From: Nitrospira sp.
Lineage (GTDB): Bacteria; Nitrospirota; Nitrospiria; Nitrospirales; Nitrospiraceae
Assembly: GCA_016873525.1 (NCBI GenBank)
Contig: VGXD01000029.1
Span: 1-13,369, forward strand
DNA: 13,369 nt
Direction: 5' to 3'
The position numbers were made by a program, and so were the translations under genes. A model generated the notes under the pieces. That model was given only the letters and a program-made list of their open reading frames with translations, was not told where the DNA came from and ran no database searches. Shown one piece after another: positions 1 through 6,625 of the stretch. How positions within the stretch are numbered: position 1 is the stretch's first letter; every line of letters starts with the position of its first letter.

Positions 1-2
1 CG

Positions 3-545
3 GAGAACATCGAGTGGAAGGTTGCCAGCATCTACCGGCTTCCATTTCCCGATCATGCCTTCGACGCGGTCTTTTCCCATGCCCTCTTCGAACACTTGGG
101 CGAGCCGGAAGCGGCCTTGCAAGAGATCAAGCGGGTCCTTCGTCCAGGCGGGATGGTCGGTCTCTCCAGCCCCGATTGGTCCGGCAATCTCATGGCCCCG
201 CGCGATCCTGAAGCCGAGCAAGCCGTCGAGGTCTACAAAGCGATGCAACAACGAAACGGCGGGAATCCCTACATCGGACGCGAGTTCGGGTCTCTCTTGC
301 AGGAGGCGGGGTTTGCCCGCATTCATGTGACGGCGATCTATGATTGTTACGAAGATGTGCCGCTCGTGGCCGAACTCTTGGCCCAGAGGATCGAAGAGGG
401 CATCGGCAGGCAAGTGATCGACAGTCCCGGCCTCGACCGAGGCGATGTCGGCGGTCTGTGCCGTTCTTTGAGACAGTGGGCCGGCCGGCCTTCGGTCCTC
501 TTTGCGCAGACCTTTGTGGATGCCATCGGCTACGCGGACCCATGA
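3..545 (+). CDS. SAM-dependent methyltransferase, C-terminal part (5' end outside window)
   Basis: The reading frame is open from the window's left edge to a TGA at 543-545 and gives 180 residues. The visible part looks like the second half of a class I Rossmann-fold methyltransferase. An acidic loop and strand (FPDHAFDAVFSHALFEHL, about residues 16-33 of the visible part) match the post-motif II region, and LRPGGM (about 47-52) is the usual turn before strand 5 in Methyltransf_11/25-type enzymes. A later GSLLQEAGF segment is also typical. The SAM-binding glycine motif I would lie upstream and is not seen. The stop overlaps the trpF start as ATGA, so the two genes are probably translationally coupled. 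The substrate cannot be told: the family acts on small molecules, quinones, lipids or proteins, and nothing ties it directly to tryptophan synthesis. Confidence 0.8.
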   Translation, partial: ENIEWKVASIYRLPFPDHAFDAVFSHALFEHLGEPEAALQEIKRVLRPGGMVGLSSPDWSGNLMAPRDPEAEQAVEVYKAMQQRNGGNPYIGREFGSLLQEAGFARIHVTAIYDCYEDVPLVAELLAQRIEEGIGRQVIDSPGLDRGDVGGLCRSLRQWAGRPSVLFAQTFVDAIGYADP

Positions 546-1177
546 GCATGATGAAAGTCAAAATCTGCGGGATTACGAATGCCGAGGACGCGGCGGTCGC
601 CGTGGAGGCGGGAGCCGATGCGCTGGGTTTCGTGTTTCACGCCAAGAGCCCCCGCTGCCTGGATGCGCTCGTAGTCAAGCGCATCGTGGCCGGGCTGCCT
701 CCCTTTGTCCTGTCGGTCGGCGTTTTCGTGAATGAGGACATAAAGAGGGTGCGCGACCTCATGGACGACTGCGGCCTGGCTGTGGCCCAACTCCACGGGG
801 ACGAAACGGCGGCCTATTGCGAAGCCTTGGGCCGGCCTGTGCTCAAGGCGCTTCGCCTGCGCGACCGAAGCTCCTTGTTGGCCTTGGCAGAGTACAAAGG
901 GCGGGCGTTGGTGAGGGGCTTCGTCGTGGACGCGTTTTCGATGGCGGCTTACGGAGGGACCGGCGAGCAGGCCGACTGGGCCCTGGCGGCGGAAGTGGCC
1001 AAGAACGCGCCGGTCCTTCTGGCCGGTGGCCTGACAGCGGAGAATGTGGGGGAGGCGGTCAGACAGGTGAAGCCTTACGGGGTGGATGTGAGCAGCGGAG
1101 TGGAGGCCGGTCCAGGCAAGAAGGACCCTGCGAAGGTTCGGGCCTTTCTTCATGCCGCAAAGCTTGCGCCGGCCTAG
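542..1177 (+). CDS. trpF: Phosphoribosylanthranilate isomerase
   Basis: TrpF converts N-(5'-phosphoribosyl)anthranilate to its 1-carboxyphenylamino-deoxyribulose phosphate by an Amadori rearrangement, in the cytosol. The 211-residue length fits a stand-alone single-domain TIM barrel. The N-terminal KICGITN (residues 7-13) carries the catalytic base Cys9. FVVDAF (127-132) places the catalytic acid at Asp130. The phosphate-binding loops GGTG (138-141), LLAGGL (159-164) and VDVSSGVE (181-188) are all present. The start is taken at ATG 542, which overlaps the preceding methyltransferase stop by four bases. In-frame ATGs at 548 and 551 are also possible, the last giving the more usual MKVKICG beginning. 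No strong ribosome site precedes any of them, consistent with coupling to the upstream gene. trpB follows after 59 bases. Confidence 0.95.
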   Translation: MSMMKVKICGITNAEDAAVAVEAGADALGFVFHAKSPRCLDALVVKRIVAGLPPFVLSVGVFVNEDIKRVRDLMDDCGLAVAQLHGDETAAYCEALGRPVLKALRLRDRSSLLALAEYKGRALVRGFVVDAFSMAAYGGTGEQADWALAAEVAKNAPVLLAGGLTAENVGEAVRQVKPYGVDVSSGVEAGPGKKDPAKVRAFLHAAKLAPA

Positions 1178-1192
1178 CCTCGGGTCTATACT
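1164..1192 (+). promoter_or_regulatory. Possible sigma70-type promoter for trpB
   Basis: TTGCGC at 1164-1169, a 17-base spacer, and TATACT at 1187-1192 resemble -35 and -10 elements. The -10 matches the consensus at five of six positions; the -35 matches only in TTG. Transcription would start near 1199 and give a leader of about 38 bases before trpB. The -35 lies inside the last codons of trpF. This rests on pattern only. Confidence 0.35.
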
Positions 1193-1236
1193 CCGCGTGA
1201 GTCATCAAGTCGGAAAGTCTATCTAACGAATTAACG

Positions 1237-2430
1237 ATGCAACAATTACCCGATCACCATGGCCGCTTCGGAGCTTACGGGGGGCGGTATGTGCCTGAGA
1301 CGCTCATGCCGGCGATCCTCGAATTGGAACAGGCCTACGAGAAAGTGCGGCGCGACCGCGCGTTCCAGGCCGAATTCGCCGACTACCTCAAGCGTTTCGT
1401 CGGCCGGCCCACCTCGCTGTATTACGCCGAACGGCTGACGAAACGGCTGGGCGGCGCGAAGATTTACCTCAAGCGCGAAGACCTCTGCCACACCGGCGCG
1501 CACAAGATCAATAATTCGATCGGACAGGTGTTGCTTGCCCGCCGGATGAAAAAACAGCGGGTGATCGCCGAGACCGGCGCCGGCCAGCACGGAGTCGCCA
1601 CGGCCACGGCCGCCGCCATGTTCGGCATGGCCTGCGTGGTCTACATGGGCACGGAGGATATGGAGCGCCAGTCCTTGAACGTCTTCCGGATGCGGTTGCT
1701 GGGAGCGACCGTCACCGGCGTGGAGGCCGGCAGCCGGACGCTCAAGGACGCCATCAACGAGGCGATGCGCGACTGGACCACGAACGTGCGGACCACCAAC
1801 TATATCCTCGGCTCCGTGCTGGGGCCGCATCCCTATCCCATGATGATCCGCGATTTCCAGTCCGTCATCGGGCGGGAAGTCCGCAAGCAAATCCTGACCG
1901 AGGAGGGGACGCTGCCGGATTATCTGGTGGCCTGCGTGGGCGGCGGGAGCAACTCCATCGGCCTCTTTCATGCCTTCCTGAAGGACCGCCACGTCAAGAT
2001 GGTCGGGGTGGAGGCCGGCGGGTTGGGGGTCGAGAGCGGCAAGCACGCGGCCCGGTTCGCCGGCGGGAGGCCCGGCGTCTTGCATGGGACGATGACCTAT
2101 CTCTTGCAGGACGACGACGGCCAGGTGAACCTGACGCATTCGGTTTCCGCCGGGTTGGACTACGCGGCCGTGGGGCCGGAACACAGCTTTTATCACGACG
2201 CCGGGCGCATCCAGTACACCTCGGTGACGGATGACGAGGCCTTGGCCGCATTCGACCTGCTGGCGCGTGACGAGGGCATCATGCCCGCGCTCGAAAGCGC
2301 GCACGCGGTGGCCGAAGTCGTCAAACTGGCCCCCAGGCTGAAGAAGAAACAGGTGATCATCGTGAACCTGTCCGGACGCGGCGACAAAGATGTCCAGCAG
2401 GTGGCAAGAATAAAAGGCGTCACGTTGTGA
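1237..2430 (+). CDS. trpB: Tryptophan synthase beta chain
   Basis: TrpB is the PLP-dependent subunit that condenses indole with L-serine to make tryptophan, in an alpha2-beta2 complex with TrpA. The 397 residues match the usual length of TrpB1-type proteins. The N-terminal GRFGAYGGRYVPETL (residues 9-23) is diagnostic. HTGAHKINN (85-93) carries the PLP Schiff-base Lys90, and AETGAGQHG (111-119) carries the catalytic Glu112. GGGSN (235-239) binds the cofactor phosphate, HSVSAGLDY (301-309) is conserved, and the C-terminal NLSGRGDKD (377-385) is typical. An in-frame stop at 1198-1200 with no start codon before ATG 1237 fixes the start. The ribosome site is weak. trpA follows 91 bases downstream, an unusually wide gap for this pair, which is filled by a heptad repeat. 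Confidence 0.97.
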   Translation: MQQLPDHHGRFGAYGGRYVPETLMPAILELEQAYEKVRRDRAFQAEFADYLKRFVGRPTSLYYAERLTKRLGGAKIYLKREDLCHTGAHKINNSIGQVLLARRMKKQRVIAETGAGQHGVATATAAAMFGMACVVYMGTEDMERQSLNVFRMRLLGATVTGVEAGSRTLKDAINEAMRDWTTNVRTTNYILGSVLGPHPYPMMIRDFQSVIGREVRKQILTEEGTLPDYLVACVGGGSNSIGLFHAFLKDRHVKMVGVEAGGLGVESGKHAARFAGGRPGVLHGTMTYLLQDDDGQVNLTHSVSAGLDYAAVGPEHSFYHDAGRIQYTSVTDDEALAAFDLLARDEGIMPALESAHAVAEVVKLAPRLKKKQVIIVNLSGRGDKDVQQVARIKGVTL

Positions 2431-2437
2431 GGAGTAT

Positions 2438-2501
2438 ACAGTTGTCAGCGTTCAGTTGTCAGGGAAGGGCGGAAGTCCATGTACTGAGCCCTGAACACCG
2501 T
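2438..2501. repeat. Inverted array of 7-base units between trpB and trpA
   Basis: Left arm heptads are acagttg (2438-2444), tcagcgt (2445-2451), tcagttg (2452-2458) and tcaggga (2459-2465), keeping TCAG in phase every seven bases in three of the four. The right arm, read on the other strand, gives tcagggc (2494-2488) and tcagtac (2487-2481), again phased by seven. The direct repeat cagttgtcag occurs exactly at 2439-2448 and 2453-2462, and gttcag (2450-2455) pairs with ctgaac (2491-2496). The array begins seven bases after the trpB stop. No open frame fits it. It could fold in the trpB-trpA message, but it has no U-tract of an intrinsic terminator. Confidence 0.6.
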
Positions 2502-2521
2502 GTGCCGGTAACCATTCTTGT

Positions 2522-3331
2522 ATGAACCGCCTTGACGATACTTTCCAACGTTTGAAAGCCGAGGGCCAAAAAGCGCTCATCGCTTATATCATGGCCGGGG
2601 ACCCTTCGCTGCAGGAGACCGAAGCCTTGGTGCTGGCCATGGAAAAGTCCGGCGCCGACATCATCGAGCTGGGGGTGCCTTTTTCCGATCCCATCGCCGA
2701 CGGGCCGGTCATTCAAAAGGCCGCCGAACGGGCTCTGCGCAGCGGGACCACGTTGCGGAAGATTCTCCGCACCGTCGCCTCCCTCCGCTCGAAGACGCAG
2801 GTTCCCTTGGTCCTCATGGCCTATTACAATTCGATTTATGCGATGGGCGAAGCCGCGTTCTGCCGGCTGGCCGTGGAAGCCGGCGTGGACGGCGTGATCG
2901 TGCCGGACATGCCGCCGGAGGAAGCGGGCCCGCTCGAAACCGCCGCGGTCCAGGCCGGCCTGAAGACGATCTTTCTCTTGGCCCCCACGAGCACGCCGGC
3001 TCGGCGCGCCATGGTGGCGAAACGGTCGCGCGGCTTCCTCTATTACGTCTCGCTGACCGGCATCACCGGCGCCAAGCTGACGAACCTGGAGGAAGTCCGG
3101 CGCAACGTGACCAAGATCCGTCAGGCCGCCGACGTGCCCGTGGCCGTGGGGTTCGGCATCGCCACGCCGCAGGATGCCGCGCAGGTGGCCGGGATCGCCG
3201 ATGGCGTCATCGTCGGGAGCGCCATCGTGAGGCAGGTCGGCGAACACGCCCACGATTCGGGCTTGCCGGAGCGCGTCGGGCAGTTCGTCCGCTCCTTGAA
3301 GGCCGCGATGGCGGCCCTCCCCGCAGCCTAG
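2522..3331 (+). CDS. trpA: Tryptophan synthase alpha chain
   Basis: TrpA cleaves indole-3-glycerol phosphate to indole and glyceraldehyde 3-phosphate and channels the indole to TrpB. The 269 residues match the standard alpha chain, a TIM barrel. IIELGVPFSDPIADGP (residues 47-62) holds both catalytic acids, Glu49 and Asp60, at exactly the classical numbering. PDMPPEE (128-134), LAPTSTP (153-159), FLYYVSLTGITGA (172-184) with its active-site loop, VGFGIATP (209-216) and VIVGSAIV (229-236) cover the remaining conserved and phosphate-binding segments. ATG 2522 is the only start after the in-frame stop at 2492-2494, and the site before it has no strong Shine-Dalgarno. The stop codon is shared with the ribosome-binding site of the following signalling gene, so the two genes are in one transcript. 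Confidence 0.97.
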   Translation: MNRLDDTFQRLKAEGQKALIAYIMAGDPSLQETEALVLAMEKSGADIIELGVPFSDPIADGPVIQKAAERALRSGTTLRKILRTVASLRSKTQVPLVLMAYYNSIYAMGEAAFCRLAVEAGVDGVIVPDMPPEEAGPLETAAVQAGLKTIFLLAPTSTPARRAMVAKRSRGFLYYVSLTGITGAKLTNLEEVRRNVTKIRQAADVPVAVGFGIATPQDAAQVAGIADGVIVGSAIVRQVGEHAHDSGLPERVGQFVRSLKAAMAALPAA

Positions 3332-3338
3332 GAGGTCG

Positions 3339-5891
3339 ATGGCGTCTTCACGACGTACCCCACGGCGTAGCATGGGGCGGCATCCTCGCCCGTCTCGCCG
3401 CGTTGCTCGCGCCGGAGTGCGAACCTCGAAAGCCAACCCCGCGCCCTCTTCCACAGCGGCGTTGCACAGCCTCCCCGTCGTGCCCTTCAAAGTCCAGCAA
3501 CAACTCCTCGAAACGATCACGGCGTCGGTGACCAAAGGACGGACGCCGGAGGACGTTGCCGAAGCCTGTCTGCGCGTGTTCGTCGAATTGACCGAAGCGT
3601 CCGGCGCGGCCGTCTATTTGCGCGATGAGCAAACCAAAGCCATGCGTTGCGTGGCCCTCTGCGGGGATGCCGGCGACCGGTCTTCGGTGGAACGCGATAG
3701 CCTTGCCGCGCGCGTCGTGCGGGCCGGGCGTCCGGCGATCGCCGGCGATCTCTTGGCCTATCCCCTCAGGCGCGGCCGACAGCTCGAAGGCGTATTGCTG
3801 GTGGAGGGGCTGCCCGTTGAGAAGCGGGCCGGCGAAGTGAACGGGTTGCTGGACTTTGTGGCATCGCGGCTTGCGGTCGGATTGGACCATTCCCGTTTGG
3901 CCCAAAAGTATGCGCAGAAGATCGTGCGCATTAAACAACTGGAAGAGATTGCGGCCGTCTTGAACTCCTCGCTCGACGAGCGGGAGGCGTTGCAACAGGC
4001 GATCAAGATTGCCGTGGGTCTGGTGGATGCCGAAGCCGGCCTCCTGCTGCTCTTCGACGAGCCGGGCGGGGAACTGCGGTGCGAAGTCGTGGTCGGCGAG
4101 AAGGGGCCGGGGCTGCAAAAGAGCCGGCTTGCGGCCGGCGACGGCGTGGCCGGTCTGGTGGCCGGGAGCGGGAAGCCGCTGATCGTGAACGACGCGCAGC
4201 ACGATCCTCGTGTTGCTGAGGCCCGCCGCAAGGGGGCTTCTGTCCGGACGCTTCTGGTGGTGCCGGTTCGGGCCCGCGACAAGACGCTGGGCGTGCTGGA
4301 AGCGGTCAACAAACGCGGCGGCCGTCCGTTCAGCAATTGGGACCTGCGGGAGTTTGCCAGCCTGGCCGGTCAAGTGGCGATCGCGCTGGAGAGCGCCAGG
4401 CTGTTCCGCAACCATGAGCAAAAGATTCAGCGCCTCAACAAGCTGCAGGAAATCAGCCGGGTCCTCAATTCCAGCCTCGACCAGGCGGAGATCAGAAAAC
4501 GGGCGATCGAAGCCGCCACCGTGCTGATGGAGGCGGAAGCGGGTTCGTTGTTGCTCTTGGACGACGCGGCGGGGGAACTGTACTTCGAAGTCGCGTTGGG
4601 GAGCAAAGGCGAGGGCGTGAAGGAAATTCGTCTCAAGGTCGGCGAGGGCATTGCCGGCTACGTGGCCCAGACCGGCGAGCCGGTGATCGTCAACGACGTC
4701 CAAGGCGATCCGAGATTTTCGAGCCGAGCGGACAGAAAGAGCAAGTTTGTGACGCGGAACATGGTCTGTGTGCCGGTCAAGGCGCGCGACAAACTGCTCG
4801 GCGTGCTCCAGGCGATCAACAAAAAACAGGGAGGCGGTTTCGGGGAGGGCGATCTTCAGGACTTCGTCAGTTTGGGCCATCAGGTGGGCATCGCGATCGA
4901 GAACGCCAATCTATACGAGGAAATCAATCGCCTCTTCGAGGGTTTTATCTCGGCCAGCGTGCTGGCGATCGAAAGCCGCGACCCCACCACCAGCGGCCAT
5001 AGCGGCCGCGTGGCCACGCTGACCTGCGGGTTGGCCGAAGTGGTCGATCGCGTGGAGTCCGGCCCCTACGCGGACACCACGTTCGATCACGAGCAGATGA
5101 AGGAGCTGCGCTACGCCGCCGTGCTGCACGACTTCGGGAAGGTGGGGGTGCGCGAGCACGTGCTGGTGAAGGCGCAGAAACTCCTCCCCGACGAACTGGT
5201 GACGCTGAAATCCCGCTTCGATTTCATCAAGCGGACGCTCGAAGTGCAAGCGTTGAAGCGGAAGGTGGAGATTCTGACGTCCGGCGATCGGGCCGCGACG
5301 GCGGCGGTGTTGGCCGAAGTGGACGAAGACCTGGCCCGCCGGGTGGCCGAGACGGACGGCATCCTGGAATTTCTGCTGGCTTGCAACCAGCCGACGGTGT
5401 TGCCGGCCGGAGGGTTCGAGCGCGTGCGGGAGATCGCGCAATTGCAGTACGACCGCTTCAGCGAGGCACGGCCCTACCTGACGACGAACGAAGTCGGGAG
5501 GCTGTCGATTCCTCGCGGCAGCCTGACCGAGGCGGAACGCGTGGAGATCGAAAGCCACGTGACCCACACCTATCGGTTTCTCTCCACGATTCCCTGGACG
5601 AAGTCCCTGCAAAACATCCCGCTCATCGCCTATGGCCACCATGAAAAGCTGGACGGGAGCGGCTATCCGCGCCAGGTGCCCGGCGCGACGATCCCGGTTC
5701 AAACGCGCATCATGACCATCTGCGACATCTACGACGCCTTGACCGCCTCCGACCGCCCCTACAAATCCTCGGTGCCCGCCTCCAGGGCCCTGGCCATCCT
5801 CGACGAGGAAGTCAAACAGAACAAGGTGGATGCCCACCTGCTGGCGTTATTCGTCGAAGGGAAGATATTCCGTCGCGTGCAACCCGCGTGA
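3339..5891 (+). CDS. Triple-GAF HD-GYP protein, predicted cyclic-di-GMP phosphodiesterase
   Basis: An 850-residue cytosolic protein without a signal peptide or membrane segment. An Arg-rich low-complexity tail (1-45) is followed by a divergent GAF-like domain (about 50-187), two well-preserved GAF domains (about 197-357 and 367-527), and an HD-GYP domain (about 530-845). The HD-GYP residues visible are SGHSGRV (H554), HDFGK (597-601), H740, HHEKLDGSGYP (767-777) and CDIYDA (D796), so the metal site and GYP signature look intact. Such domains hydrolyse cyclic-di-GMP, with GAF domains sensing a ligand or mediating dimers. About 114 extra residues separate HD from the next metal histidine (H740), compared with typical HD-GYPs. 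AGGAGG at 3330-3335, overlapping the trpA stop, decides the start, although the spacing to ATG is only three bases. The HD-GYP assignment is firm; the signal sensed is unknown. Confidence 0.9.
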   Translation: MASSRRTPRRSMGRHPRPSRRVARAGVRTSKANPAPSSTAALHSLPVVPFKVQQQLLETITASVTKGRTPEDVAEACLRVFVELTEASGAAVYLRDEQTKAMRCVALCGDAGDRSSVERDSLAARVVRAGRPAIAGDLLAYPLRRGRQLEGVLLVEGLPVEKRAGEVNGLLDFVASRLAVGLDHSRLAQKYAQKIVRIKQLEEIAAVLNSSLDEREALQQAIKIAVGLVDAEAGLLLLFDEPGGELRCEVVVGEKGPGLQKSRLAAGDGVAGLVAGSGKPLIVNDAQHDPRVAEARRKGASVRTLLVVPVRARDKTLGVLEAVNKRGGRPFSNWDLREFASLAGQVAIALESARLFRNHEQKIQRLNKLQEISRVLNSSLDQAEIRKRAIEAATVLMEAEAGSLLLLDDAAGELYFEVALGSKGEGVKEIRLKVGEGIAGYVAQTGEPVIVNDVQGDPRFSSRADRKSKFVTRNMVCVPVKARDKLLGVLQAINKKQGGGFGEGDLQDFVSLGHQVGIAIENANLYEEINRLFEGFISASVLAIESRDPTTSGHSGRVATLTCGLAEVVDRVESGPYADTTFDHEQMKELRYAAVLHDFGKVGVREHVLVKAQKLLPDELVTLKSRFDFIKRTLEVQALKRKVEILTSGDRAATAAVLAEVDEDLARRVAETDGILEFLLACNQPTVLPAGGFERVREIAQLQYDRFSEARPYLTTNEVGRLSIPRGSLTEAERVEIESHVTHTYRFLSTIPWTKSLQNIPLIAYGHHEKLDGSGYPRQVPGATIPVQTRIMTICDIYDALTASDRPYKSSVPASRALAILDEEVKQNKVDAHLLALFVEGKIFRRVQPA

Positions 5892-5911
5892 CGGGGCGAG
5901 TTCCGGCGGGT

Positions 5912-6625
5912 CTACCGGTCGGTGATGACGCCGTCTTCCATGCGAACGATGCGGTCGGCCTGGGCCGAGAGCTTGTCGTTGTGGGTGACGATCACGAAGG
6001 TGGTGCCGCGTTCTTGGTTCAGCCGGCGCAAGAGGGCAAAGAGGGCTTCGCCGGTATGGGTGTCCAGGTTGCCCGTCGGCTCGTCCGCCAGGACGAGGTC
6101 CGGTTGCTGGATGAGGGCGCGCGCCACGGCCACCCGCTGTTGTTCGCCGCCGGACAACTCGCCGGGTTTGTGGTGCAGGCGGTGCCCCAGCCCCACCTCC
6201 TTCAGCAAGGCGGCGGCTTCGGCCTGGGCCTGGGCCCAGGGCCGGTGCTGAATGTAGGCCGGCAGGGAGGCGTTCTCAAGCGCGGTGAACTCCGGCAGCA
6301 GATGATGAAACTGGAAGACGAACCCGATCCGTTTGTTGCGAAACTCCGCCTGGTCCTGCTCCGATAACCGAAACAGATCCTGCCCCTCGAACAACACGGT
6401 CCCGCTCGTCGGATGGTCCAGCGTCCCGACGATCTGGAGCAGCGTGCTCTTGCCGGCGCCGGACGCGCCGACGATCGCCAGCAGTTCTCCCCGCGCAATG
6501 TCGAAGCTGACGCGTCGAATCGCCGCCACCTCCTGCCCCCCCATGGGAAAGGTCTTGGAGAGGTCCAGCACCCGGATGAAGGGGCCGGGGGCCTGCGTCC
6601 GGCTGTCGGTCACGGGGTTATTCAT
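5912..6625 (-). CDS. lolD: Lipoprotein-releasing system ATP-binding protein LolD
   Basis: This is a 237-residue ABC ATPase that powers release of outer-membrane lipoproteins from the inner membrane to the LolA chaperone. Walker A GASGAGKS is at residues 53-60, the Q-loop GlnQ105 lies in VFQFHHLLPEF (103-113), the signature LSGGEQQR at 157-164, Walker B DLVLADEP at 176-183 and the switch His215. FHHLLPEFTALEN is characteristic of the LolD/MacB/FtsE branch. The ATG at 6625 overlaps the end of the permease gene upstream by eight bases, showing coupled translation. A longer frame reaching upstream of it would only duplicate the permease C-terminus in another frame. MacB-type exporters are the alternative, but pairing with a four-helix LolC/E permease makes Lol most likely. 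It faces the HD-GYP gene end to end across 20 bases. Confidence 0.92.
   Translation of the reverse strand: MNNPVTDSRTQAPGPFIRVLDLSKTFPMGGQEVAAIRRVSFDIARGELLAIVGASGAGKSTLLQIVGTLDHPTSGTVLFEGQDLFRLSEQDQAEFRNKRIGFVFQFHHLLPEFTALENASLPAYIQHRPWAQAQAEAAALLKEVGLGHRLHHKPGELSGGEQQRVAVARALIQQPDLVLADEPTGNLDTHTGEALFALLRRLNQERGTTFVIVTHNDKLSAQADRIVRMEDGVITDR

Noticed and set aside
1246..3535. Long - strand frames opposite trpB (1246-2304) and trpA (2459-3535)
   Set aside because: Both are shadows of confidently identified tryptophan synthase genes.
3348..4880. A 510-codon open frame on the - strand opposite the GAF domains
   Set aside because: The + strand encodes clear GAF domains with a good ribosome site. 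The reverse product has no recognisable motif.
5882..5911. Inverted repeat acccgc / gcgggt between the convergent HD-GYP and lolD genes as a terminator
   Set aside because: The stem is only six bases with an 18-base loop and no T-run on either strand, so it cannot be called a terminator.
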